From a halophilic archaeon SHRA6 (GTDB taxonomy: Archaea > Halobacteriota > Halobacteria > Halobacteriales > Haloferacaceae), in NCBI GenBank assembly GCA_005239175.1, contig SOPS01000001.1:620001-684000 (forward strand): a DNA stretch of 64,000 bases, read 5' to 3'. Made by a program: the position numbers and the translations under genes. Below the pieces are notes generated by a model. The model made no database searches and had not been told where the DNA came from. It saw only the letters and a list, made by a program, of their open reading frames with translations. Position 1 is the stretch's first letter, and every line of letters begins with the position of its first letter. Of the stretch, positions 28,317 to 37,955 are shown piece by piece.

Positions 28317-30074
28317 TTACATCGAGTCGGGCGCGGCGACCCCGATGATCGACAGCGCGTTGGCGACCGTGTGCTTCGATGCCGACACAAGCGCGAGCCG
28401 TGCGTCCCGAACTGCGGGGTCGTCCGCAGAAAGTACGGGACACTCGCGATAGAAGCCGTTGAACGCTTCGGCAAACTCGCGGGTGTACGTTGCGACGATG
28501 TGTGGTTTGTGCTCGTCGGCGGCCGCCTCGACGACTGCCGGGAACCGAGCAATCGTCCGAAGCAAGTCGATCGCGGCCGGATCAGACAGCGCAGACGGAT
28601 CGATCGCTGCCAGCTCCGGGACCGTATCTGCCTCCTCAAGAATTCCACAACAGCGCGCGTGGACGTACTGGACGTACGGCGCAGACTGCGCCTCGAAGTC
28701 GAGCGCTCGATCCCACTCGAAGGTGATTGCCTTCGTCGGCTGTTTCGAGACGATATCGTAGCGGACAGCGCCGATTCCGACCTGATGGGCGATTCGGTCA
28801 ATGTCGTCCGCATCGAGGTCATCGTCGCGAATCCGATCGTCGAGACGGGATTCGACCTCCTCGCGGGCTCGATCGATCGATTCATCCAGCAGATCATCAA
28901 GCATGACGCCGGTCCCCCGCCGGGTCGACATCTTCCCCTCTGGGAGGTTCACGTACGAGTAGATCACGTCGTCGAGGCGATCGGTGTCGTTGCCGAGGAT
29001 TTCGAGGGCGGCCTGTAGCTGGCCGGCCTGGAGTTTGTGATCCTCGCCGAGGACAGTCACCGCACGATCATAGTTGTCGAACTTCCACTCGTGGTGGGCG
29101 AGATCGCGGGTGGTGTAGAGACTTGTCCCATCCGAACGCAGAAAGACGAGATTCTTCTCGAAGCCGTGCGCTGAGAGATCGAGCTGCCAGGCATCCTCCT
29201 CGTAGACAGCGTACTCGCTTGCTTTGAGCCGATCGGCGATCTCAGTGGTCGAGCCGTCCCGCATGAATCGGGTCTCTTTGACGAATTCGTCGAACGCCGC
29301 GGGAAGCCGCGCCAGACAGTCTTTCATCCCGCCGAGGACCTGATCGACAACGGTTCCGACCCGCTCGTAGGCTGCCTCCTCGCCCGCTTCGAGCCCCTGA
29401 AGGATCGACGTGATCTCGGCTTCTGCGGCCTCGACCTCGGCAGGATCGGCGTTTTCGAGGAAGTGGTTACCCTTGCGGTAGTACCGCACGAGGTCGTACT
29501 CAACCCGATCGCGTGCGGGTTCGTCCTCGAGAGCATCCTCGTCGAAGGTTTCGTACGCCCAGGTGAACACGGCCATCTGCCGACCCGCGTCGTTGACGTA
29601 GTAGTGTCTCTCCACGTCGTAGCCGGCAAAATCGAGCAGGTTCGCGACCGCGTCACCGACGATCGGGTTGCGTGCCCGCCCGACATGGACCGGGCCCGTC
29701 GGATTCGCGCTTGTGTGCTCGACGACGACACTCGTCTCTTGGTCCTCCAACCGGCCGTAGGAGTCGGCCTGGGCTGCCTCAAGCGTCTCTGCGAGGTAGG
29801 CGTCGTTGGTGTGGAAGTTGATGTACGGGCCCTGGGTATCGACGGCCGAGAGATAGTCGACGCCATCGGGATCGATCGCGTCTGCGACCGTCTGTGCCAC
29901 CTGCGGCGGTGCTGCGCCCATCTCGCCAGCGAGCCGGAAGGCCACGCTTGAGGCGAGTGTCGCCGGGAGGTCCTCGGGCGGTTCCTCGATGCCGAGGTCG
30001 TCGCTCGGCAACTCGAGCGATTCGAGCGCCTCGGTCAGCGCTCCGGCGACCGAATCGCGAAACTGTCGAAACAT
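28317..30074 (-). CDS. argS: Arginyl-tRNA synthetase
   Basis: 585 residues, class I synthetase. The N-terminal Arg-specific domain (1-110) is followed by the HIGH-like motif in [14 protein letters not shown] (HVGR) and the KMSKS-like motif GKMSTRRGT. The C-terminal DALR anticodon-binding helices include [20 protein letters not shown]. It charges tRNA-Arg. A minus-strand TTTAGG at 30094-30099 is near 27 nt before the ATG at 30074, so the mRNA is probably leaderless. It is divergent from ribK. Confidence 0.96.
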   Translation of the reverse strand: MFRQFRDSVAGALTEALESLELPSDDLGIEEPPEDLPATLASSVAFRLAGEMGAAPPQVAQTVADAIDPDGVDYLSAVDTQGPYINFHTNDAYLAETLEAAQADSYGRLEDQETSVVVEHTSANPTGPVHVGRARNPIVGDAVANLLDFAGYDVERHYYVNDAGRQMAVFTWAYETFDEDALEDEPARDRVEYDLVRYYRKGNHFLENADPAEVEAAEAEITSILQGLEAGEEAAYERVGTVVDQVLGGMKDCLARLPAAFDEFVKETRFMRDGSTTEIADRLKASEYAVYEEDAWQLDLSAHGFEKNLVFLRSDGTSLYTTRDLAHHEWKFDNYDRAVTVLGEDHKLQAGQLQAALEILGNDTDRLDDVIYSYVNLPEGKMSTRRGTGVMLDDLLDESIDRAREEVESRLDDRIRDDDLDADDIDRIAHQVGIGAVRYDIVSKQPTKAITFEWDRALDFEAQSAPYVQYVHARCCGILEEADTVPELAAIDPSALSDPAAIDLLRTIARFPAVVEAAADEHKPHIVATYTREFAEAFNGFYRECPVLSADDPAVRDARLALVSASKHTVANALSIIGVAAPDSM

Positions 30075-30200
30075 GTCCGTCCGTTGCGTTGGCCTCCTAA
30101 AGGCCCTTCCGAAGCGGATCGGCCCGATCGCGGACGGTGCTCGATCGACGGCTCTTTGGTCGATCGGTGCTGAGCAATAATACGGAAAATCGAATTCTGC

Positions 30201-30251
30201 GGATACCCATTCCACTTCTGATATGCATTCCATATTCGGTATGCTTATTCC
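30201..30251 (+). promoter_or_regulatory. Repeated TATGCATTCC-like elements and TATA box before ribK
   Basis: Three related blocks precede ribK: ATACCCATTCC (30203-30213), TATGCATTCC (30222-30231) and TATGCTTATTCC (30240-30251). ATTCC recurs with spacings of 18 and 20 nt, roughly two helical turns. The last block doubles as the TATA box (CTTATTCC, 27 nt from the ATG at 30274). Because the product has a DNA-binding domain, these are candidate autoregulatory operators. Confidence 0.45.
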
Positions 30252-30273
30252 GTCGGAGTGTTAACCAACGAGT

Positions 30274-30978
30274 ATGCAGAACGCAGCCGCCGCCGTCGGA
30301 CACGACGAGCTTGCGACCCTGAAGCTCGTCGCCCTCGAAGGGGGGCTCACCCAGCCCGCAAAGGTCTCGTGTTCGGGACTGGCCGATCGGCTCTCGGCGT
30401 CGAACCAGACCGCCTCTCGACGGCTCCAGGGCCTCGAGGAGGCCGAGTATGTCGAGCGCGAGGTCGTCAGCGACGGTCAGTGGGTGACGATCACGGACGC
30501 GGGTGAGGCCGCGCTCAGACGCGAGTACAGTGACTATCAGCAGATCTTTGAGCCGGAGAGTCCGCTGTCGCTGTCGGGAACAGTGACAAGCGGCATGGGC
30601 GAGGGCAAACACTATATTTCGTTGCCCGGCTACATGGAGCAGTTCACCGCAAAGCTCGGCTACGAGCCGTTTGCCGGCACGTTGAACGTTGTATTGGACG
30701 AACAAAGCGTTCGGGCGCGAGCGAGGTTGGCGTCGATCGACGCGGTGCCGATCGACAGCTGGGAGAGCGACGATCGAACCTACGGTGCAGCAACGTGTTA
30801 TCCTGCCCGAATTGAGACAGTCGACGGTGACGCCTATGAGCCGACCCACATCATCGTCCCCGATCGGACCCATCACAACGAAGAGAATATCGAGCTGATC
30901 GCGCCGGTCAAACTTCGCGACGAGCTGTCGTTGAACGACGATGAGCTGTTGACCGTCCACGTGGAGGAGGCCAACTAA
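30274..30978 (+). CDS. ribK: HTH domain-CTP-dependent riboflavin kinase (RbkR-type)
   Basis: 234 residues. Residues 1-90 form a winged helix ([20 protein letters not shown], then [12 protein letters not shown]). Residues 100-234 are the archaeal CTP-dependent riboflavin kinase ([53 protein letters not shown]). The enzyme makes FMN. The fused HTH form acts in other archaea as the repressor of riboflavin genes (established for RbkR). The stop overlaps the ribB start by 1 nt, so the two are coupled. Repeats upstream may be its operators. Confidence 0.93.
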   Translation: MQNAAAAVGHDELATLKLVALEGGLTQPAKVSCSGLADRLSASNQTASRRLQGLEEAEYVEREVVSDGQWVTITDAGEAALRREYSDYQQIFEPESPLSLSGTVTSGMGEGKHYISLPGYMEQFTAKLGYEPFAGTLNVVLDEQSVRARARLASIDAVPIDSWESDDRTYGAATCYPARIETVDGDAYEPTHIIVPDRTHHNEENIELIAPVKLRDELSLNDDELLTVHVEEAN

Positions 30979-31694
30979 TGTACGACACCAACGCTACGAC
31001 CAGTGACGGACCCGCTACAGCCACAGCTGACAGTCAGATCGACCCCGCCATCGCGGCGTTTCGAGACGGCGAGGCTGTGCTTGTCCACGACTTCGCCGAC
31101 CGAGAGGGTGAAACGGATATCATCTACCCTGCGGGCGCAGTCGAACCCAAAGACGTCGTCCGGCTCAGAGAAGACGCTGGTGGACTCATCTGTGTCGCCG
31201 TCTCTGATACGGTTGCGGACGCGTTTGGGCTGCCGTTCCTCGAAGACGAGATCGACCACCCGAGCGCCGCCAGCCACGATCTCGCCTATGACAGCCGATC
31301 GTCGTTTTCGCTGCCGGTGAACCACCGCGAGACGTTCACGGGGATTACTGACGTCGATCGAGCGCTCACTATCACCGAACTCGCCGCGGCAGCCGATCGG
31401 GCAGCCGCTGAGCCAGCGGCGTATACCCCAGAGACGTTCGCCGAGTCGTTTCGCTCGCCGGGGCACGTGCACGTGCTCCGCGGCGCACCCGGCCTGTTGG
31501 CAGATCGAACTGGACACACAGAGCTGGGGCTCGCACTCGCAGCAGCGGCCGGGCTCCCACCCGCCGTCGTCGTCTGTGAGATGCTCGACGGGGCAAGCGG
31601 CGCCGCAAGGACGCCGGCCGACGCGGCCGCCTACGCCGACGCCCACGATCTGGTCTACCTCGAAGGGAAGACGATCCTCGATCGGCTGGGATAA
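30978..31694 (+). CDS. ribB: 3,4-dihydroxy-2-butanone-4-phosphate synthase
   Basis: 238 residues. RibB converts ribulose 5-phosphate to dihydroxybutanone phosphate and formate, the four-carbon precursor of lumazine. The signature REGETDIIYPAG (usually REGEAD) and HPSAASHDLAYDSRSSFSLPVNHRETFTGI are seen, followed by HVHVLRGAPGLLADRTGHTE. The acidic metal-binding residues and the conserved HTE are present. It shares an operon with ribK and is probably controlled by it. Confidence 0.93.
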   Translation: MYDTNATTSDGPATATADSQIDPAIAAFRDGEAVLVHDFADREGETDIIYPAGAVEPKDVVRLREDAGGLICVAVSDTVADAFGLPFLEDEIDHPSAASHDLAYDSRSSFSLPVNHRETFTGITDVDRALTITELAAAADRAAAEPAAYTPETFAESFRSPGHVHVLRGAPGLLADRTGHTELGLALAAAAGLPPAVVVCEMLDGASGAARTPADAAAYADAHDLVYLEGKTILDRLG

Positions 31695-31771
31695 CTGAAG
31701 ATCCACAGTCGCCTTGAGAGGGGGTAATCTGGCTCGGATCGTATGCCATCTCTTCGCATCGATCTCGTAGA

Positions 31772-31779
31772 TTTATACC
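31772..31779 (+). promoter_or_regulatory. TATA box of ilvE
   Basis: TTTATACC is centred 27 nt before the ATG at 31802, giving a leaderless mRNA and excluding the GTG at 31796 as the start. Confidence 0.65.
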
Positions 31780-31801
31780 ACCCAGCGACGAACGTGTGCG
31801 C

Positions 31802-32731
31802 ATGGGATTCGACGAGATGGATGTCGACACGATCTGGCAGAACGGCGAGTTCGTCGACTGGGGGGACGCGACGACGCACGTCCTCACACACGGACTGCAC
31901 TACGGAACTGGAATTTTTGAAGGCGCACGGGCGTATGACACCGAACAGGGATCGGCAATCTTCCGCTGGGAGGAGCACCTCGATCGCCTGTTTGCGTCCG
32001 CAAAGCCCTACGAGATGGACATACCACACACTCGCGAGGAACTCACCGACGCAACCCTCGAACTCCTGCGCCGACAGGAGCTCAAAAGCGCGTACATCCG
32101 GCCGATCGCTTACTACGGCTACGACAGCCTCGGTGTGAGTCCACGCGATTGCCCGACCGACGTAGCGATCGCCTGCTGGCCGTGGGGCGCGTACCTCGGC
32201 GAGGACGCACTCGAAAACGGTATTGAGGTGATGGTGTCCTCGTGGCGCAAACACGCGTCTAGTCAAATCCCAACGAATGCAAAAACCACTGGCCTCTACG
32301 TCAACAGCCTCCTTGCGGGAGAGGAGGCCCGCCGCAACGGCTACGCGGAGGCGATCGTGCTCAACAAAGAAGGGCAGGTTGCAGAGGGCCCCGGCGAGAA
32401 TATCTTCCTCGTCCGAGACGGCGAAATCTTCACGCCCGGACTCTCACAGAGCATCCTCGACGGCATCACCCGCGATACGGTAATTACGCTCGCCGAAGAG
32501 CGCGGCTACACAGTGCACGATCAGGCAGTCATCAGCCGTGGCGAACTCAACACTGCAGACGAACTGTTCTTTACCGGCTCGGCCGCAGAGGTCACCCCGA
32601 TTCGGAAGGTCGACAACGTTGTGATCGGTGAGGGTACACGCGGGCCGGTCACCGAAGAGCTGCAGTCGGCCTTTTTCGATCTGGTCGAACGCCGTACGGA
32701 CGCCCACGACGAGTGGTTCACGTACGTCTAG
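31802..32731 (+). CDS. ilvE: Branched-chain amino acid aminotransferase
   Basis: 309 residues, fold-type IV PLP enzyme. LHYGTGIFEGARAYDT, the PLP-lysine region SQIPTNAKTTGLYVNSLLAG, and EGPGENIFLVRDGEIFTP with ILDGITRDTVI are diagnostic. It catalyses the last step of Val, Leu and Ile synthesis or the first step of their breakdown. Length is normal. It stands alone between ribB and the DUF502 gene. Confidence 0.95.
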   Translation: MGFDEMDVDTIWQNGEFVDWGDATTHVLTHGLHYGTGIFEGARAYDTEQGSAIFRWEEHLDRLFASAKPYEMDIPHTREELTDATLELLRRQELKSAYIRPIAYYGYDSLGVSPRDCPTDVAIACWPWGAYLGEDALENGIEVMVSSWRKHASSQIPTNAKTTGLYVNSLLAGEEARRNGYAEAIVLNKEGQVAEGPGENIFLVRDGEIFTPGLSQSILDGITRDTVITLAEERGYTVHDQAVISRGELNTADELFFTGSAAEVTPIRKVDNVVIGEGTRGPVTEELQSAFFDLVERRTDAHDEWFTYV

Positions 32732-32799
32732 TCGGGATCGGCCGGCGACAACAGTAGTGGAGCGGCGATCGATCGCCGGGACAATAGACCGTGATCGTC

Positions 32800-33495
32800 T
32801 CAGTTGTTCGAAGAGGACTGTTCGTGATCGGTGTCTTTCCGCGTGACGCTTGGTCGGTTCTTTGCGTCGCCGTCGACCTCGCTAATATGCGTTTCTTCTT
32901 CGACTGGTATCTGATGTGCGGATTCAGCGAATCCAGCGCTGAGAACTCTGGTCAGGGCTTCTTCAACCCGCTCGCCGGTGTCCTCGACGCGTTCTGGCTC
33001 GACCTCGATGACGAAGCCGGTCGTGATATTGGGCGCAGTTGGCATGAACAGCACGATCTTGCCGTCTTGGGTTCGCTTCCCGGTTTTGAAGGCGGTCATG
33101 CGGACACCGGGCCAGGTCTCTAATCGAACGGGCGATTGGAGCTCGTCTGTCCCAGAAAGGGCCGTCTCAACAGCGAGTTTCGACGCGTTGTAGATCACTC
33201 TGAGCACAGGCACCCGATTGATCGCGTCGTCGATCAGCGACTCCAAAACCTTCCCGCCAGTTGTCCGCATCAGGTACCCCACCGCAAGGATGAGCGTCGA
33301 GACCACCGCGAGCGCGATCAGCGCACGAACCCCCGGCACGAGACTCGAGGGAACATTGAAAATCGTCAGATCGAGCGTGGAGATAAGCGGTACTGAGATG
33401 ATCCTGACGTAGAGCCAGTTGATGATGAAAAGCAATACCGCAAGCGGGATGAGAACGATAAGGCCACTCGCGAAATCACGCTTCCACGTAGACAT
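32800..33495 (-). CDS. DUF502 family membrane protein
   Basis: 231 residues. Two N-terminal membrane helices (GLIVLIPLAVLLFIINWLYV at about 11-30 and LIALAVVSTLILAVGYLM) precede a cytoplasmic beta domain with PVLRVIYNASKLAVETALSG and IVLFMPTAPNITTGFVIEV. This matches DUF502, whose function is not established. The C-terminal tail is polar and probably disordered. Confidence 0.85.
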   Translation of the reverse strand: MSTWKRDFASGLIVLIPLAVLLFIINWLYVRIISVPLISTLDLTIFNVPSSLVPGVRALIALAVVSTLILAVGYLMRTTGGKVLESLIDDAINRVPVLRVIYNASKLAVETALSGTDELQSPVRLETWPGVRMTAFKTGKRTQDGKIVLFMPTAPNITTGFVIEVEPERVEDTGERVEEALTRVLSAGFAESAHQIPVEEETHISEVDGDAKNRPSVTRKDTDHEQSSSNN

Positions 33496-33580
33496 TCGAT
33501 CGCTGATACGACGGGCAGGCCCTTAGTTGATTCCAATGTCTGCCGGCCAGAATTGGCCTGACAGCCGGAGACGACAGCCA

Positions 33581-34420
33581 CTACCGGCCGAGGATGGCGC
33601 GGACAGCAAAGAGGGCGTTCTCTTTTCGCTCGCGGACTCGCCGATAAAAGTACGAGAACCACTTCTCCCCGTAGGGCGCGTACTGCCATACCTCGACGCC
33701 CTCGGATGCGAGCGATCGCTGGGCGTCCTCACGAACACCCATGAGCATCTGGATTTCGTAGTCTGCGCCGTGTTCGTCCGCCAGCGATCGCGCGTGGTCG
33801 ATCATCTCGGGATCGTGACTCCCAATCGCGATGCCACGATCGCGGTGCTCAAAGAGGAACGAGATATCCTCGCGATACCGCTCGTTCACCTGCGATTTTT
33901 TCTTGTACGCGATCGATCGATCCTCATCGTAGGCGCCCTTGACAACGCGGATTTTTCCGGGCACGTCGACCAGCCGTTCGAGATCATCCGCGGTTCGCTT
34001 GAGATTGGATTGGATACACTGGCCGACCTGCCAGGGGTACGTCTCTGCCATGGATTCGAAGACGTCGAGAGTGATGTCGGTAGTGTCGGCGTCTTCCATG
34101 TCACACCAGACGAACACGTCCTTTTTTGCGGCGTGCTCGACGATGCGCTCGTAGTTCTCCGCGAAGACCTCGTCGCCAATATCAAGACCGATCTGTGAGG
34201 GTTTCACCGAAACACAGCCATCAAGTTCTGTGGCTGCGATCTCGTCGATCAGTTTGCGGTACGTTTCGGCGTCGGTATCGGCTTCCTGGCGATTGTCGTA
34301 GTGTTCCCCAAGGAGGTTGAGAATGACCTTCACGTCCGATTCGTTCAGCGCTCGGGTGTGATCGAGCGCGGCGGCGATCGATTCACCTGCGACGAATCGG
34401 TCGGCGATCGGCGGAATCAT
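33581..34420 (-). CDS. Proline dehydrogenase
   Basis: 279 residues, FAD-dependent TIM barrel. GCVSVKPSQIGLDIG, FVWCDMEDADTTDITLDVFE, IRVVKGAYDE and IAIGSHDPEMI are the conserved barrel strands. RRVRERKENALF near the C-terminus contains the substrate-binding RRxxE motif. It oxidises proline to pyrroline-5-carboxylate and passes electrons to quinone. The partner P5C dehydrogenase is not adjacent. A minus-strand TTAACAAT about 30 nt upstream is a candidate TATA box. Confidence 0.93.
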   Translation of the reverse strand: MIPPIADRFVAGESIAAALDHTRALNESDVKVILNLLGEHYDNRQEADTDAETYRKLIDEIAATELDGCVSVKPSQIGLDIGDEVFAENYERIVEHAAKKDVFVWCDMEDADTTDITLDVFESMAETYPWQVGQCIQSNLKRTADDLERLVDVPGKIRVVKGAYDEDRSIAYKKKSQVNERYREDISFLFEHRDRGIAIGSHDPEMIDHARSLADEHGADYEIQMLMGVREDAQRSLASEGVEVWQYAPYGEKWFSYFYRRVRERKENALFAVRAILGR

Positions 34421-34546
34421 ACCACACAGTAGCGACTATGCGTACAAGATTGTTAACCCGTCTTTGGTCGGGTTCGACAGCCACGCCGTCGCTGGGTCGA
34501 TCGAAACCGCGGGGAGTTAAGCCGATTCCCTGACGAGAGTTCTCGT

Positions 34547-35089
34547 ATGGTATGGTCTGTTATTGCGGTCGCATTCTGGGCGATGTTGCCCGCCTACGTC
34601 CCGAACAACGCGGCAGTCCTCGCTGGTGGGGGTGCGCCGATCGACGGCGGCCGAACGATGGGCGACTCGCGACTGCTCGGAGATGGCAAAACGTGGCGGG
34701 GAACTGCCGTTGGCACAGTAATCGGCTTTTCGCTCGCGATGGTGCTCAACGCGATCAACGAACCGGCAAGCGCGGCGATCGGTGTGGAGTTCCCAACGTT
34801 TCCACTCTTGACCGCGCTGGGGCTGGCCTTCGGTGCAATGCTCGGCGACATCACGGCATCGTTCATCAAGCGACGGAGCGGCCGCGAGCGGGGCGCAGCA
34901 TTCCCCGGGCTCGACCAACTCGACTTCGTGGTCGGTGCGCTCACGATCGCATTTCTCACATCACCAACGTGGTTTCTCGAGACGTTCACGCTTGAGGTGT
35001 TGCTCGTCGTCGCAATCATGACTCCTGCCCTCCACGTCGCGACGAATATTATCGCCTACGCGATCGGTGTTAAAAATGAGCCGTGGTGA
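34547..35089 (+). CDS. carS: CDP-archaeol synthase
   Basis: 180 residues with five predicted membrane helices. The family pattern YVPNNAAVLAGGGAPIDGGR, LLGDGKTWRGTAVGT, GDITASFIKRRSGRERGAAF and PGLDQLDFVVGAL is complete. CarS activates unsaturated archaetidic acid with CTP before head-group attachment in membrane lipid synthesis. The last residues GVKNEPW and the stop are the apparent source of the 26-nt repeat array that follows directly. AGTTAAGCC at about 34515 is a suitable TATA box for the ATG at 34547. Confidence 0.95.
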   Translation: MVWSVIAVAFWAMLPAYVPNNAAVLAGGGAPIDGGRTMGDSRLLGDGKTWRGTAVGTVIGFSLAMVLNAINEPASAAIGVEFPTFPLLTALGLAFGAMLGDITASFIKRRSGRERGAAFPGLDQLDFVVGALTIAFLTSPTWFLETFTLEVLLVVAIMTPALHVATNIIAYAIGVKNEPW

Positions 35090-35240
35090 TCGCCGGCAAA
35101 AACGGACCCTGGTGATTGCCGGCAAAACCAAACTGTGATGATCGCCGGCAAAAACGGACCCTGGTGATTGCCGGCAAAACCAAACTGTGATGATCGCCGT
35201 CAAAAACGAACTGTGATGACCGCCATCAAAAGCGAACCGT
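35085..35240 (+). repeat. Six tandem 26-bp repeats derived from the carS 3' end
   Basis: Units start at 35085, 35111, 35137, 35163, 35189 and 35215, each exactly 26 nt, with the pattern GRTGATYGCCGGCAAAAACG plus six variable bases. Units 1 and 3 differ only at the second base and units 2 and 4 are identical, implying a 52-bp duplication; units 5 and 6 are more diverged. Read in its own frame, each unit gives AGKNGPW-stop or a relative (AGKTKL, AVKNEL, AIKSEPS), resembling the carS tail GVKNEPW-stop. The preceding 26 nt inside carS align as a seventh copy (about 15 of 26). Confidence 0.85.
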
Positions 35241-35342
35241 CGTAACTGGCTGTTGACGCGGCTGAAATGCCCGAATTGTGAGGAATCGCGACGACGGACA
35301 GGCTCAAACCGTGGGAACCCGTATGTTCACCGTGAGCCGGCC

Positions 35343-35984
35343 ATGATTGACACCGACACGCGATCGGCGACTCGACTCGATCGCCCTGACCTCCCAGCCG
35401 GTGCGCTCGCCGGTCGACTCCGCAGAGCATACCTCGAAGCGATGACCGTCCGGCCGCTCGGTGCGGATCGATACATCGTCGAAACCGAGGGCGGAACGTA
35501 CGTCGTCGACACGGCCGAAGGAAGTTGTACGTGTCCCGATGCGGCGATCCGCGGGGTTCGCTGCAAACATCGCTGGCGGGTGACGATCGACGAGCGAACC
35601 GGCGCGATCGGTACCGACGAGCGAGTCTGCGGCGTCTGCGGGGAGCCGCTGTCAGCATCGAACCCGACGCTGCTTTGTCCGCAACACCGCCCCGAACGCG
35701 GCGAGTTCGTTCGCGACCGCGAAACCGGGGGGATCGCGATCGTCATTGCCGTCACGCCGTTTCTGGCCGAGGAGTACACGACGCCGACCGGCGAGCCGAT
35801 CGCGACGTATCCCTCGAACGCCAACTACGGCGACCACGAACCGGTCGTTCTGGCGTCGTACACGGGCTCAATCGGCCCGGACACGTCGATCGAAGACGCG
35901 CCACGGTACGCCTTTCCGGCCTCGCGGCTCGTCCGTTTTGCGGACGAACGTCAAGCCATGCGGTTTCCGGGGTTTACGGAGTGA
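35343..35984 (+). CDS. SWIM zinc-finger domain protein
   Basis: 213 residues. The SWIM motif is at about 58-76 (GSCTCPDAAIRGVRCKHRWR, CxCx(n)CxH), after a small beta segment YIVETEGGTYVVDTAEG. A second CxxC...CxxH group follows (VCGVCGEPL...LLCPQH, about 96-118). SWIM domains bind DNA or protein. The C-terminal half (TGGIAIVIAVTPFLAEEY) is haloarchaea-like and of unknown role. An upstream in-frame start at 35253 adds a CPNC pair but lies close to the repeat array and is less likely. Confidence 0.75.
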   Translation: MIDTDTRSATRLDRPDLPAGALAGRLRRAYLEAMTVRPLGADRYIVETEGGTYVVDTAEGSCTCPDAAIRGVRCKHRWRVTIDERTGAIGTDERVCGVCGEPLSASNPTLLCPQHRPERGEFVRDRETGGIAIVIAVTPFLAEEYTTPTGEPIATYPSNANYGDHEPVVLASYTGSIGPDTSIEDAPRYAFPASRLVRFADERQAMRFPGFTE

Positions 35985-35994
35985 TCGGGCTGAG

Positions 35995-36107
35995 CTATAG
36001 TAGCGTTGGCAATTATTTTCTCACTTCGATTCAGTAACTTCCGGTTCACGCTCTCTCGGACTGTGTTTCGAGGTGCTTGTTACAGAGAGTTGCAAACGTT
36101 ACTATAG
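35995..36107. mobile_element. MITE-like element with 18-bp terminal inverted repeats
   Basis: The left end CTATAGTAGCGTTGGCAA (35995-36012) is the imperfect inverse of the right end TTGCAAACGTTACTATAG (36090-36107), matching at 16 of 18 positions. The 113-bp unit has no coding capacity and fills the gap between two convergent genes. No clear target-site duplication is visible. Size and structure fit a non-autonomous miniature inverted-repeat element; the parent IS is not in the window. A convergent transcription terminator is the alternative. Confidence 0.6.
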
Positions 36108-36119
36108 TTGTCGACTCAG

Positions 36120-36617
36120 TCACGACGCGTCGCCGCCGAGCATCTCGGTCGCCTCCTCGACCGTCAACAGCCCTTCCTCAAGCGCAACGAGCACGTCCCG
36201 AATTGATTCCGTCTCGCCCGTGTCAGCGTCGCGAAGCGCCTCAAGCGGCGTTCCGGATTCGATCGCCGTTTCTTTTTTAACACGATAGTTCCCGCCGTCG
36301 GTTTGATACAGCGTGGCTGGGTGAAAACAGTACCACGCTTCGCGATCGAACCGCGCGGCCACGAGCGGCTTCGCTCCGAAATTCTGCGCGAAGTAGATGA
36401 GCGCTTCGACCTCCTCGCCGGAGAGGTAGATCGGCCGCCCCGCGGAGGCTTTCGCCTCGATCGCGTAGAAGGCGGTCCCGTCGCCGGCGAGGACATCTGG
36501 CAGCTCTCGTTCGGTCGCGCTGCCGCTCGCTGGTGCGCGCATGACGGCAAACCCAAGCTCGTCGAGGCGGTTGACGAGTTCGCGCTCGCGGCGATCGCCT
36601 TTCGCGTTCGAGCTCAC
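36120..36617 (-). CDS. hjc: Holliday junction resolvase Hjc
   Basis: 165 residues. [40 protein letters not shown] and [15 protein letters not shown] contain the nuclease residues (Glu, then the PD...ExK arrangement) of archaeal Hjc. It cleaves four-way junctions symmetrically in recombination. The C-terminal 40 residues ([15 protein letters not shown]) are an extension common in haloarchaea. Translation starts at GTG (36617), overlapping the ahcY stop by 4 nt, so it is coupled to ahcY. Confidence 0.93.
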   Translation of the reverse strand: MSSNAKGDRRERELVNRLDELGFAVMRAPASGSATERELPDVLAGDGTAFYAIEAKASAGRPIYLSGEEVEALIYFAQNFGAKPLVAARFDREAWYCFHPATLYQTDGGNYRVKKETAIESGTPLEALRDADTGETESIRDVLVALEEGLLTVEEATEMLGGDAS

Positions 36618-37903
36618 GTGCCGTGATCCCAGCTGTCGAGATATTCCGCCTGCGTGTCCGAGAGCGTGTCGTGGTCGACCCCCTCAGCGTCGAGTTTGAT
36701 CGACGCGATATCGCGGTCGAGTTCGTCGGGCACGTCGTGGACGCCGGCGTCGTACGCGTCGCCGTTTTCGGCGAGTTCGCGGACGCAGGCGGCCTGGACA
36801 CCGAACGATTGGTCCATAACTTCGACGGGGTGGCCAAGCGCGATCGGGCTTGCGAGGTTGACGAGCCGCCCCTCTGCGAGGACATTCAGCCGTCGGCCGT
36901 CTGCGAGTTCGTAGGCCTCGACGCCGTCTCTGGCCTCGTAGCGATCGACCGCCAGCTTGTCGAGTGCGTCGAGGTCGATCTCGATGTCGAAGTGACCGGC
37001 GTTCGCGAGCAACACGCCGTCGTTCATGACCTCGAAGTGCTCTTCCACGACGACATCGCGGTTGCCGGTGGTCGTGATGATCACGTCGGCCTTTGCGGCG
37101 GCCTCCCGCATTGGCAACACCTCGTAGCCCTCCATGTGGGCCTCAAGCGCCTTTCGGGGGTCGACTTCGGTGACAATCACGTTCGCGTTCTGGCCGGCGG
37201 CCTTCTTTGCGACACCCCGGCCGCAGTAGCCGTAGCCGGCGACGACGACGTCCTTGCCGGCGTACGAGAGGTTCGTCGTCATTGCGATCGTCGCCAGCGA
37301 GGACTCGCCGGTGCCGTGGACGTTGTCGAACAGCGTCTTCATCGGCGTGTCGTTGACCGCGAACACTGGGTACTCCAGCGCCCCGTCGGCGTCCATCGCA
37401 CGCAGGCGGTGAACGCCCGTAGTCGTCTCCTCACAGCCGCCGACGATCGACTCGAGCAGTTCGGGATGATCCTCGTGGATCGCCGCAACCATGTCCATCC
37501 CGTCGTCGACGGTGATCGTCGGGTTGATCTCGAGGGCCGCGTCGATCGCCGCGTAGTAGCCCTCCTCGTCAACGCCGCGAACCGCGTAGGAGGTGATGTT
37601 TTTGTGGGTGTCGAGCGCCGCGCTCACGTCGTCGTGGGTCGAAAGCGGGTTGCAGCCGGTGATCGTGACCTCCGCACCACCCAGCGCGAGGAGCTCGACG
37701 AGGTTCGCGGTCTTTGCCTCGACGTGCATCGCCATCGCGATCCGCTGTCCCGAAAGCGGCTTGTCGGCTTCGAACTCCTCACGAAGCGCCTCAAGGATTG
37801 GCATGTGTTGGGCCGCCCAGTCCATCTTGCGTCGTCCCTCCGTCCGGGCAGCCTCGACATCGTCGAGGTGCGCAGACACCGGCGGGTACGCCGTTTCGCT
37901 CAT
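36614..37903 (-). CDS. ahcY: S-adenosylhomocysteine hydrolase
   Basis: 429 residues. The NAD-binding loop [17 protein letters not shown], the catalytic region with [14 protein letters not shown] (Asn, Asp and Lys) and the C-terminal domain are present. It splits S-adenosylhomocysteine, the product of methylation, to adenosine and homocysteine. Upstream on the same strand is an amidohydrolase that can deaminate SAH or adenosine derivatives, and downstream is hjc with a 4-nt overlap. Confidence 0.95.
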   Translation of the reverse strand: MSETAYPPVSAHLDDVEAARTEGRRKMDWAAQHMPILEALREEFEADKPLSGQRIAMAMHVEAKTANLVELLALGGAEVTITGCNPLSTHDDVSAALDTHKNITSYAVRGVDEEGYYAAIDAALEINPTITVDDGMDMVAAIHEDHPELLESIVGGCEETTTGVHRLRAMDADGALEYPVFAVNDTPMKTLFDNVHGTGESSLATIAMTTNLSYAGKDVVVAGYGYCGRGVAKKAAGQNANVIVTEVDPRKALEAHMEGYEVLPMREAAAKADVIITTTGNRDVVVEEHFEVMNDGVLLANAGHFDIEIDLDALDKLAVDRYEARDGVEAYELADGRRLNVLAEGRLVNLASPIALGHPVEVMDQSFGVQAACVRELAENGDAYDAGVHDVPDELDRDIASIKLDAEGVDHDTLSDTQAEYLDSWDHGT

Positions 37904-37955
37904 ACGCTTCGTTCGGGAACGCGAGCAAAAACCCTACCGAAGGGGATACCGTCGC

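Noticed and set aside
35085-35240. Repeat array considered as a CRISPR
   Set aside because: The units are directly contiguous without unique spacers, and no cas genes are nearby.
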